Below, piece after piece: positions 47,245-57,575 of a stretch of 61,381 nt of DNA. A model generated the notes under the pieces. That model ran no database searches. It worked only from the letters and a program-made list of their open reading frames with translations, and was not told where the DNA came from. The position numbers and the translations under genes are program-made. Position 1 is the stretch's first letter; every line of letters starts with the position of its first letter. This stretch comes from Chromera velia (Eukaryota > Sar > Chromeraceae): NCBI GenBank assembly GCA_018398765.1, contig JAHBMJ010003661.1:22501-83881 (forward strand). Reading direction: 5' to 3'.

Positions 47245-49025
47245 TCAATTGGAAAGGGGCACGATTTCTTCTTCTTCAGCGACAGCGCTTTGCAGCGCCA
47301 CCTTGGGGGGAAGCAGGTCCCGTTTCTGCATACAAACACAACAGATCGAAGGATCAGTCTCTGACAGAAAGAAAGAAAGAAAGAAAGAAAGAACACAAAG
47401 AGGGAAGAAGAAACCACGGCTGGCAGTGTAAGGGATGAATGAAAGCCGTGCTACCCAGATGATATCGAAAGACGGTTCAGTAACCTCCTGCATCTCTTTG
47501 CTTCTTCACGTACCAACTTGTCGTCCACCTTACTGAATGTCAGCACGCAGACTTTCTAAGTCGACTGGCCGACTGACCTTCAGGACGACCTTTGCGGACA
47601 GATTCTCATGGGTGAGTTCGCACACCTCCCCCACAGGTACGGTGTCTGCGAGGAACTCCAAGAGAGTGGCCGTCCATCGCACGAGCTGGGGGGCCTTCCA
47701 CCTGCATGCCATCACGTGCATGCACAGACAGTGGCAACGGGCCATTATCGTGGTGTTCTCGTACTGTCTTGGTGCATGCATGCACATTCCACTGGGCCAA
47801 CAGGCCTGGAGACAGACGGCACGACGAGGTACAAGCACGAAGAAGGAAGAAAGAAAAGTAGCGGCCCACGAATCGAGGACGGATGGATGAAAAACAAGAT
47901 GCCGGAAAGGTTTTCTCCCCCACAGAAAGAACCGATATGAACACCGAATGAAACAAGCTCACCCCGCTGAATCCAACCGCATCCCATCTCGTTTGAGGGT
48001 CGGTACCACCGAATGTTCCTTGCTTGAGAGCCTGCCTATGGCAATGACTTACAGGTATCTTTCCTTTCTGGCCTCCCTAGTAACGTGCATTTACTTTCAC
48101 ACAGGGGGAAAAAAAGACTTACAGGTATCTTTCCTTTCTGGCCTCCCTAGTGACATGCATTTACTTTCATACAGGGGAAAAAAAAAAGACTTACAGGTAT
48201 CTTTCCTTTCTGGCCTCCCTAGTCACGTGTTGGATTTGGGGCAGTCTCTTCACCGTCATGTTCCCCATCGTCTGTCCCCTCTCTGCATCTGCCACCTGCG
48301 TGCAATCACCCAACCAACCAACCACACAGACGAACACCCTTATCCACACTCACACGCACTGAGAGGTAGGACGGGACGGAGAAAGAGAAAGGGACAGAGA
48401 GGGAGAGAGAGAACGGGGGAGAAAGGGGGGCGGGACGAAAAGATAGGAACGAAGCGAGAAAGAAAAAGAAACACATGTCTATTCCCTCACGTCCCTCTAT
48501 GCCACTCAACATCGACGCAGCATCGGCCAACAGAGAGGCTTCTGGGGAGAAGGAGGCAAACTTCAGAGGGAAGGAAGGAAGGAAGGAAGGAAGGACTCGA
48601 TCAATTCATCCATCGTATGGTTACCCAATTCAGCCAATCAAATTCACCCACCCACCGCCAATCTTGAGGGACCCCCAAGCATATGAGAGACCCAAGCGGA
48701 TCGCGCTTGGACCTCGTCCCACTGACGACCACCTGCGGAAACAAAGAGAAACCCACCCCGACACCTATGCAAGAAAGTATGCACCCGCTAAGACTTGATA
48801 GATAAAAACAGTAAACGAAACAGGGGACGGAGGACACACAGAAGAGAGTCCCGTGACTGCAGCCCGTACACTTGTGATGGAGAGAGCCCCAAGAAGAAAG
48901 AGAAAAAAAAGAAAAAAGAAAAGGAGGGGACGAACGACGAAAGAAAAAAATAAAGAACAAATAAATAAAGAAATAAAGAAATAAATAAATAAAGAAAGAA
49001 AGAAAGAAAAGAAAGAAAGAAAGAA

Positions 49026-49057
<32 letters not shown>

Positions 49058-49068
49058 AAAAAAGAAAA

Positions 49069-49100
<32 letters not shown>

Positions 49101-52100
49101 GAAGAAAGAAGGAATAAAGGAAGGGATAGTTGGATGGATGAAAGGAAGGACCTAAGAACGAAAGCGAAGGAAAGTGAAAAAGGAACGGAAAGAAAAGAGG
49201 GAGGGAAGAAAGGAACAAAGCAAGCAACCAAGCAAGGCGATCGGGTCCTCGCTCTTCTTCTGTCCTCCGCTCACCCCTCCTGTGCGCAGCTGACGTAACA
49301 AAAAGACAAAAGGCGGGCACTCTCTTTTCCCCGCCCCTCCCCGAGTCTTGGCTTTCCTTTCTTTGCTACGGCTGCACCCTTCCAAAACTTTTTTGACTGA
49401 ACAAACGGGAGTGAACGTCAGTCCCGAGACAAATCATTCCGTCCAACGATTCCCAATCGAAGAACACCCATCACATTTGCACTCAACAAGCCGATGTTTG
49501 CCTTTCAGGCACTCTACAACTGACTGTTCTCGTAGTAGACGTCGACGCTCAACGAGCCCAATTGTATCAGAGAGGCCACCTTTTCTTCCTCCTCCTCTCC
49601 GAGACGCAAAATGGAAAACCCCGACTCTTCCTTTTCTGCTTTTCTGTGTTCATTCACAGATTCCTCCGCCTTCTCTTTTTCTGTCGAAATCACATGAGGC
49701 CTAAGGAAATCGTCTACCAGAGCCAGACGCCGACTCCATCGAGCTTCTGTGTCCCCCGTCTCAGTGTCTCCCCCCGCCTTCGGAGAGATGCCACCCGGAG
49801 TCTCCTCGAGTGCCGAATTCTCTTTTGACTCCATCATGTCAGAGAAAGAAGGCCACTCACCGAAACGAGAGGACCCGACGGGGTTCCAGTCCCCCGTCTC
49901 CACCTCCACCTCCCCCCCTTCCTTCTCACGTCTCATCGCCCAGATCTCCAAGTCGACCTGCACGGAGTTTACACACACACACACGAAAAAAGTCGTGACC
50001 CCTTTTTGCAAATCACGACTGCGAGAGAGAGAGACTACCAATATACAAGGAGAGTAGAAGAGAGTCGAAGGAGAAGAACAGCCACTCCGCCCAACCCACC
50101 CCGTCGATCACTCCCCCCCCCCCCNNNNNNNNNNNNNNNNNNNNNNNNNNNNNNNNNNNNNNNNNNNNNNNNNNNNNNNNNNNNNNNNNNNNNNNNNNNN
50201 NNNNNNNNNNNNNNNNNNNNNNNNNNNNNNNNNNNNNNNNNNNNNNNNNNNNNNNNNNNNNNNNNNNNNNNNNNNNNNNNNNNNNNNNNNNNNNNNNNNN
50301 NNNNNNNNNNNNNNNNNNNNNNNNNNNNNNNNNNNNNNNNNNNNNNNNNNNNNNNNNNNNNNNNNNNCCCCCCCCCCCCCCCTTCAAACCTGAGGAAGCT
50401 CACTGGCGACCAAGAGAGAAATATTCCTCTTGCTTCCCGGCACCTTCTTTCGAAGAGCCACGAAAGAGGCTTGACGGGGGTCTCGCTCATCTGCCGCAAC
50501 CTCCCTCAACAATTGGTTTCTGTCTCCTACAATGCCTGCACACAACAGGATCAGAGGCCGACTAGCTGATCGTCTCTCTCGTTCGGAACGCCTTCGACAG
50601 GACCCTCGGCGGAAAGGAAGGAAGCAAATTCAGCGGTGCAAAGTACGGATTCGTGCGTGAACAGACAGACATATGCATTCTTCTTGGGCTCTTTTTTCCT
50701 GCCATACCTCCAGGTCGAACCATCGGGAGGGAGGGAGGGAGGGAGGGAGGGAGAAGAATCAAACAAGGCCAGTCGGAATGAAAGCCTTTGCCTGCGAGTG
50801 AATTCTCGATAAGCAAGCAAGGTCCGTCTCACAACAGAATGACAGTTTGCACATTCCGGGAATTTTTACGACGTGCACGATTCAATTCTCATACAGGAGA
50901 GACAGATAGACATGCAGGAAGGAACGCAAACTGGTCATGTGCATGAGAGGTCATCACGGGATCCAATTAAGGGCGCTCAACAAGAGTGACGCACGCAAAA
51001 AGAAGCCAGACGACATCAGGGTAGGCATATTCCAGTTTCACAAAAAAAGAAGGTGAAAGGATCTGTGCACGCTTTTGCTTGGCTTCAGACGTATCTCACG
51101 GACCGACCAGATGCAAAGAAATGATCTTCTGTTGGGTCCTCTCGGTAAATGATGACGCTGCAAGGGGGGGGGCAGAGGATCGAGCAGGATGGGTCTGGGT
51201 GTATGTCTGTCTAGCCTGCCTGATGAGTGAGAGTGGGTGTATGTCTGTCTAGCCTGCCTGATGAGTGAGAGTGGGTGGAATTGACGAAGGGAGCGGCATC
51301 CCTCCCGTGTGGGTCTGATAGAGAAGGGACGAACCGATTTCAGAGAAGAAAATTCAAACATCCATGTGTGTCCTTCAAACTCAGCTTCCGAAGCCATTTC
51401 CTTCCAAGGGAAGGAAGGAAAAGTGTTCCTTCCTTCCTTCCTCCCTCCTTCTTGATGGAAAGCCTCTTACTGACTGCTCAATTCGGTCTTTTGATGCATG
51501 CACAACAAACGGAAGCAGGGCTCTGCTCTGCTCCCTCCAGAAAGCAAAGAACAGTCACAGGAGCAAGGAGAGACATACAAAGGGACGGAAACGAAACCCA
51601 CCCACACGCCACCCCCCGCACTCCCCTAGAGCGCTCCCTCCCATCAAGTCAGAGAGAGCGAGAGAGAGCGGGGGGGAGAGGGGGCGCCAAGAATTCTCGA
51701 CACCACACACCCACCTCCCTCTTCCTCTCTATGCGCTTGTGAATGCATGTTTATGTGTATCCGTGTGCCGTCCATGCATGCAAATGTGTGTATGTGTGCA
51801 AGTGTGAGAGTGAGTGCGAGTCTTAACTGCTTCATTCGTCTGCAGGCACTCCCCTCTTCGTTTAATTCCGCAGGCCCCCCCCTGCGACCCCATGCAACTC
51901 CCCACTCACTCACTCACTTCCTCACTGACTGACTGACTGTTTGCTGTCCGGTCTGTAGATCAAGGCCTTCCATCCCTCCAGGAGCTCTGAGGGAGTCTCG
52001 GCCAGCCGCCGCATCGTATCCATCGTTCCCACAAACTCCACTTGACCCACGTCAGAGTGCATCAAATTCTCACTCCCTCCCTCACCGTCAAACACCATGG

Positions 52101-52933
52101 CAGAAGAAGAACGACAGTCAGCCCCCGACTTTAAAAGCGCCCCATTCTGTCTCAGATGAAGCAGAGCCGCGAGAACGGGACAGAATTTCAACTTGCTCTC
52201 TGGCACCACTCCGACTGATGGAGGTGCAAGAGGTGAAGCGTGACGGGATCTCAGTCTCGCAGGTGTGCCCTTCCTCACTTGCATCACAATTTTCATCACT
52301 TCATTCTCAGCCATACCCAGAAGTCCCCCTACTGTGGTCAGACACTTGTTGAAAGGCTTCATCCCCCTCGCTCTCTCGTCTGTATCATCAAAGTACAGCT
52401 TCAAATCCATCTGGAGGCACACACCGAGAACGAGAAGCGAAAAAACGACATCTACAAACTTCGTCGGAGAGAGTTTGGAGACCTTCGCTGCCTGTTCCCC
52501 GGAGAGTGCTGCCCTGAATGCACGGAATGCCAAGGGCAAATCCCCTGCAGAAATTCCGAGAAGAGAGAGGACTTTGAAGGAACAGCTCCACAGTCCATCT
52601 TTTCTCTGGGAAGTCCCGAGAAAATCCCCTGCCCGAAGATTCACAGGGTAGGGAGCTCGATAGCCTGCGTACCTGCAGGAAGGCAGGCGGGCAGACAGGC
52701 AACCAGAAAAGTGGTGAGAGAAGGACACCATACATCGCTGATTAGTCTCCCCAGTGCAGACACGCTTGAGTCCTCAGAAGCCGTGGACACAGAGAGAGGA
52801 AAACAGAAAACAAAAAAGACAGACACAGAGATGAAAAAGGGAAAGTAAGAAAGGAAGGAGGGAAGAGAGAGAGAAAGAAAGAAAGAAAGAAAGAAAGAAA
52901 GGAAGGAAGGAAGGAAGCAAAGAAAGAAAGGAC

Positions 52934-52964
<31 letters not shown>

Positions 52965-53006
52965 GAAAGGGAGAAAGTCCCGAATTACAGGGCGCGCGCG
53001 CACGCC

Positions 53007-53038
<32 letters not shown>

Positions 53039-53641
53039 CGCAGAGAGAGAGAGAGAGGCACGGACACAGAGTATGGGTAGCAGACGAGGAGGACACGCAG
53101 GTGAGCAAGCAGACGAGTGAGGAAGCCAGCCAGCCAACCTTCGAAGGAATGCAGGTACTCTGAGGGTGTTCCCATCGGAAAATGAAAAAGACACTGCGAC
53201 CTTCCCCTCCTCTCCTTCAAGAGGGTCCTGGGGAAGCACTCCGACGCCATTCGGGACGGTTGGAGATGCAGCAGGAGAAGGCTGAGCGGCAACAACTGGG
53301 GAGGTTTCTTTCGGACCATCTTTCCCCTCCGTCTCCTCTTGCTCCTCTTGTTTTGAATCTCCGTCGGCTTTCTCGTCTTCAACCTGAGTCTGCCCCGCTG
53401 CCTCTCCCCCCCTTTTGTGTGCATCATCCTGAGCCATTTTCTCCACAGACAGCCCCTCAGGGCCCAAGGGAATATTCAGACATGCGATAATACTGCCCTC
53501 TGCCCTCTTTGGGTTGTTCTCCTTGTCGTCATCCGACGTTTCCTCGACTCTTTCTTTCTCTTTCTCCTCATGACTCTCGACAACGCTCGCTGCCATGGCA
53601 AGCTGCTGCTTCGACGCAGACTGCAGAACAGACATAATCAT
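47245..53641 (-). CDS. Unknown protein, 11 exons, about 803 aa
   Basis: Exon model from phase and splice signals, 5' to 3': 53139-53641, 51938-52672, 51104-51157, 50604-50698, 50390-50535, 49525-49957, 48656-48732, 48491-48560, 48195-48288, 47578-47701, 47245-47325. The N-terminal 150 residues are acidic and Lys/Glu-rich, apparently disordered. Exon 2 gives a 245-residue stretch with SFKVLSLLGISAGDLPLAF, a Leu/Val-rich helix (FVDVVFSLLVLGVCL) and IYRPDSK. Later parts include NAYVCLFTHESVLC, DLEIWAMRREKE and WKAPQLVRWTATLLEFL. The ending is acidic (EEEEIVPLSN). I recognise no family and see no signal peptide. Exons 3, 4 and 8 are the least certain; the first and the last three are firmer. The 5' splice site of exon 9 exists three times in tandem (48047-48228). 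Confidence 0.6.
48047..48233 (-). repeat. Three tandem copies of a 5' splice site and exon end
   Basis: On the minus strand each copy reads ACTAGGGAGGCCAGAAAGG..ATACCT|GTAAGT followed by a T/C run. Exon-end boundaries lie at 48195, 48123 and 48053 (periods 72 and 70). Copies differ mainly in the T-run length and a few bases. Confidence 0.96.
50125..50367. other. Assembly gap (243 N) in an intron of the unknown gene
   Basis: Flanked on both sides by runs of C (about 12 left, 15 right). It falls between exons 50390-50535 and 49525-49957. Confidence 0.99.
51196..51271. repeat. 38-bp perfect tandem duplication in intron 2 of the unknown gene
   Basis: Units 51196-51233 and 51234-51271 are identical. 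They lie 39 bp upstream (in gene direction) of the exon 3 acceptor and do not include it. Confidence 0.93.
52869..53059. repeat. (GAAA)n, (CA)n and (GA)n microsatellites in intron 1 of the unknown gene
   Basis: GAAA/GGAA repeats, then CG-rich CA repeats, then GA. On the coding (minus) strand this reads (CT)n, (GT)n, then Y-rich. Confidence 0.93.
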
Positions 53642-53682
53642 GGGAACGATTTGAGTCTCTCTCTCTCTCTCCCTCCCCCCCC

Positions 53683-53752
<70 letters not shown>

Positions 53753-54407
53753 CGTCATTCTATGCAGCTTTCGGTTGCTTCCAGACCAACGGCACAACGG
53801 GACGACAGGTAGGCAGCCAGTTACAGCAAGACAAAAGAGGAAGCAAGCCATGGGAGTACGTGTAGTTATTCATTCATTCGCCCAGCCTTGGCCCGACAGA
53901 AAAACAATGAGCTCTATCCAGAGGGGCACACAGTCAGTCAGTCAGTCGACTTCACCTACAAAACCACAGTTTCATTCATGGCCATGGAGAAGAATACACA
54001 GGAAGCTCCGCAGACAAAACAAACTCGTTTTCATCTCTCTTGACGCAGCTAGTCAGGTTCATCGACCTACAGTGAAGTAGAGATAGTCCCGCCCATAAAA
54101 AATCCCCAGCCGCTGCAGAAAAAACAAACAGACAAGGGCGGAAGTACAGATCTTCATGTGTATCGACAACGCAAAAATCTTTGTCACAACACGCAGCAGT
54201 TTCTCGCAGGATGTAGTCACAGGTAAGAATCAAACAACAGTAAGAATCACGAAGGGCAAATTCTTCGTCCGCTTGCTTTAGGCAAGCATCGCCTGGCAGG
54301 GTGAGCGCAAGCCATCAAGAAAGGAAGCGGAGAAAAGGAAGGAAGGAAAACAGAAAGAAAGAACGCGCAAGAACATTAGAGACGCACAAATCCATTATCT
54401 ATCAAGC
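53642..54407. promoter_or_regulatory. Intergenic between the KH gene and the unknown gene
   Basis: Both neighbours are on the minus strand (KH stop at 54408, unknown start at 53641). It holds a run of about 19 C (near 53675-53693) followed by (CT)n(TG)n to about 53752. No gene seen. Confidence 0.5.
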
Positions 54408-56892
54408 TTAGACACCGACCTCAAAAAGCTCCGCGTTCGATCCCCTTTCCCCTTTGCAGCAGTCATGCATCGTCTTCTTTCTTACGGCCTCGAGCTCGGT
54501 CGCCACCTGCACAGCGGTCTCCCCACACACCCGAACAGAGAACACGGACAGCGATTAAAAACAAAGAAACACCAGTATGTGTGGACGTGTGCTTGTGGGT
54601 ATCGCGCATATATGCAGATGTATCCTTGTGCCTGCGTGAATATTTTGATAGAAGTCTGTTCGCGCGCAACGAGATCAGTTTGTGTGTCCCCTGAAGCCAA
54701 CGAAAAAATGTGAACGTGAACATTGTCTGTGAACCGCAGTAAGAAGATCCTACCGTAGCCACCGGCGCTTTGAGGCACTCACCAAAAAAGTGAAGTGTAT
54801 CTCGATGTTGTGCGCTTTTGACGCACACTTGTGGGGTAAAATCATACACATAGCTTGCAACATTCTTGCCTGATTCGACGATTTTTCTCCAACCCGACCG
54901 ATAGTTGCAGATTCATTCACTCACTCACTCACTCACTCACTCACTCACTTCTTGGGGCATTCTCCACTCAACTGCGTGCAGAGCTTCCGTGGGGTCAGGT
55001 CTCTTCAAGGCGCACCCCCTGGCGGTTGTGAGGACCGTCCTCCCCGAGGTTCCCTTCTTCACCCCTGCGCTGTCTGAAAGGTCCAGCTTGACGTTCACGA
55101 AGGGACTCTGGCTGTCGAACCGGATGTCCAGGGGGTCGGTCTGCAGAGAGGGAGGGAGGGAGGGAGGGAGGGACGGACGGCGTGAAGATTCGTATTGATT
55201 TGATCAGACAGACAGATCGTCAGGAGAAAAATATGTTGGGGAGGTCAGACTGCAGTCAGGGAGGGAAAGAAGCAGTGCGGCGTGAATTAAGCGGCCAAGT
55301 AAGGGAGCCAGAAACAGAAACTAATTGTCTGGGTGTCCGTGCCAGAGGAGGGGCAAAAGAGGAGAAAAGAAAAGAAGGAAAAGTAACACGATGACTTTGT
55401 CCTTCCTGGTACAAAGACCCCCGCAAGCCCCGTCCACCCCCCTCCCTCCCAATCCCCTCTCTTTCTATGAATACGTGTGTGTGCAGACAGACCGACCTGG
55501 TTTTCCTCAGGCATTTTCTGCCACCACAATGCCGGCACTCTGAGGAAGCTGACGTAAATGGTCCCTTCCCCGCTCCCGCTAATGGCAGAACCACGCGACC
55601 CCAGACCTCCGTGGGCATGAATGGGACCCTCAAAGAGGACTCCAAAGCTTCGGTAAGGCTCCGGTGTGTGCTTAGGAGGGGGGCCCATCAGTACTCCCTT
55701 CACCCTCAACCTGCTTGTGAAGGTTTCTTTGTGGCTCTGCAGACTCGACCCTGGTTTCAGAAGGGGAACAAGGTCGCTTTTCAGTCGAATGGGACGGTGC
55801 ATGTCTTCTCCGAACATCGTCAACGGGTTGTACACTGCTGTTGGGGGTCCGGAGGCCTTCAGTACTTCTTCCTCTGCACTGATGCTCGCAATCAACTCGA
55901 CGATTCCCTGCGCTGCGGTGAATACTTGACCCAAGCCCCCGGTGATGACGACTGCGTTCTCCCTTGCGAAATTGGTCCCCTCTCTGGACCTGGAATCTCT
56001 CTCTTTTTCTTTCTCTCTGTTGTTCCTCTGATAAATCCTTGAGGGCATCTCTATCCCAGCCATCGACCGCGCACGTATCCCGTCGATTGTGGCACCCTTC
56101 GCTCCTGCACGAAAGTACGTCGATTCGATGAGGTAAAGATCGAGTGATGAAATTCGACAAGGGGTCGAACCGTTTGCCCTCAGTCAAGGCGAGAGAAGAG
56201 ATGGGGTAAAGATCGAGTGATGAAATTCGACAAGGGGTCGAACCGTTTGCCCTCAGTCAAGGAGAGAGAAGAGATGAGGTAAAGATCGAGTGATGAAATT
56301 CGACAAGGGGTCGAACCGTTTGCCCTCAGTCAAGGAGAGAGAAGAGAAAGCGACGAGTGGTTAGACGAAGGAAAAGCGGGGCGTGCATGGAGGTCTGCTG
56401 AAATGAGAACGAAACCAGCCGTGTCTGTGGGGGATCAGAAGAGACTGGAGACGGCGTGCAGCACTCGATCCCGACGAGCGGGGAGACGGCGGGGTGAGAC
56501 GTGCAGCACTCGATCCCGACGAGCGGGGAGACGGTAAAGGGGGGCTCTTGTATGGAATCCTTGGACCGTGGGCGGGCTCCGAGAAATTTTAGGACACAGG
56601 GCGACTTCTCTTTTGGTTTGGTAGAGCTCACCTATCAGGTTTGCGTAGAAGCGGTCAAGGCCAAACACACGAAGCTCCCATCCGTCGATGTGGTCGCGGA
56701 TATCCGCACTCTCTGCATGCATCAATGCGCATGCACAAGGATAGGGGAAAGAAAGAGGGGGGAGCACAGGATAAGCCGAGAAGGTAGGGAAGTTGTTGGC
56801 AGTAAGTCCAAGCACACCATTTTTGCTGTTCGCACGGCATGACAGCTGAACTTCGCCTTTCTTGTGGATGGCTTACCGATTGAGGGAGGCAT
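54408..56892 (-). CDS. KH-domain RNA-binding protein, six exons, about 360 aa
   Basis: Exons 5' to 3': 56877-56892, 56632-56712, 55497-56104, 54949-55140, 54783-54869, 54408-54506; all phases join. Residues about 18-105 form a KH-like domain: RFYANLI, GxxG loop GAKG (33-36), ATIDGIRARSMAGIEMPSR, a charged insertion of about 20 residues (57-76), then AVVITGGLGQVFTAAQGIVELI. A KH domain contacts single-stranded RNA or DNA through the GxxG loop. The rest (about 106-360) includes a proline/glycine-rich part (GVLMGPPPKHTPEPYRSFGVLFEGPIHAHGG) and a β-rich part ending HNIEIHFTFL. The IEMPS..ITG spacing recalls ASCC1-like KH proteins, but I see no 2H phosphodiesterase motif, so I name only the domain. 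The 16-nt first coding exon is supported by phase (G + AG) but is the weakest call. Confidence 0.7.
56132..56346. repeat. Three 73-bp tandem copies in a KH-gene intron
   Basis: GGTAAAGATCGAGTGATGAA begins units at 56132, 56205 and 56278. The array begins 27 bp from the acceptor of exon 55497-56104 and does not include the junction. Confidence 0.94.
56456..56534. repeat. 34-bp duplication (45-bp period) in a KH-gene intron
   Basis: GTGCAGCACTCGATCCCGAC plus the following 14 bp occurs at 56456-56489 and 56501-56534, identical. Confidence 0.93.
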
Positions 56893-57575
56893 CTCTGCTG
56901 ATGATCGTCCAGCTTAAATCTGAAAATTTCAAAGACGAATAAGCGGCCAGAGCGCCGGTCACCAAGAAAGAACCAACAAACTTGAGAGGAGACAGGAAAC
57001 GCGGTGGTCTCCCCACGTCTCAAAAAAATGCTACGCCGACAATGACGGCAGCACCGCCTTGGATGCTACTCATGCCGTGACCGTCTCGAGAGTGAGAAGA
57101 AGCTTTCACGCATGCAATGGGATCGAAGGGACTGAAGTGATGGAATTCGGAGCAGGATGAAGCAGGCTCTGAGAATTAAGCTTTTGAAGAAATCTGCATG
57201 ACTCTGTCGGAAGAACACTTAAATTCACGTCATTTCACGTCTCCTGATAACAAGGGGCCCCGGCATGCCGGGGCCGTTAATTTGCGCCTTCATCTTAATT
57301 AAGCAACTAGATCGATCGAGCTCCGTGGTCCACAATTAACAACAGGCACACAAATGGCACACAATGGCACACATGGGCAGACACGACATGACACGACACG
57401 ATCGGCAGACATAGTGGTGGATCAGTTCCAAGAGGTCGAATCGAACTGTAACGAGCACACGAGAAAAAGCTGAAAGGGTCAGCAAGTTTGTTTCTTGTTT
57501 TCGGTGGCCAGCCCGTTGTTGATTTACGTGTCTGTGCGGGTCGCTGTCTCCTTCTTACAGATCGGCACTCAGCTG
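56893..57575. promoter_or_regulatory. Divergent promoter region of the KH and histone deacetylase genes
   Basis: 683 bp between opposing starts (minus 56892, plus 57576). It contains a 20-bp perfect palindrome at 57256-57275 (GGCCCCGGCATGCCGGGGCC) and a run of ACACGACATGACACGACACG-like repeats near 57380-57400. A putative acceptor (CTTACAG at 57554-57560) just before the deacetylase start suggests a 5' UTR intron. Confidence 0.45.
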
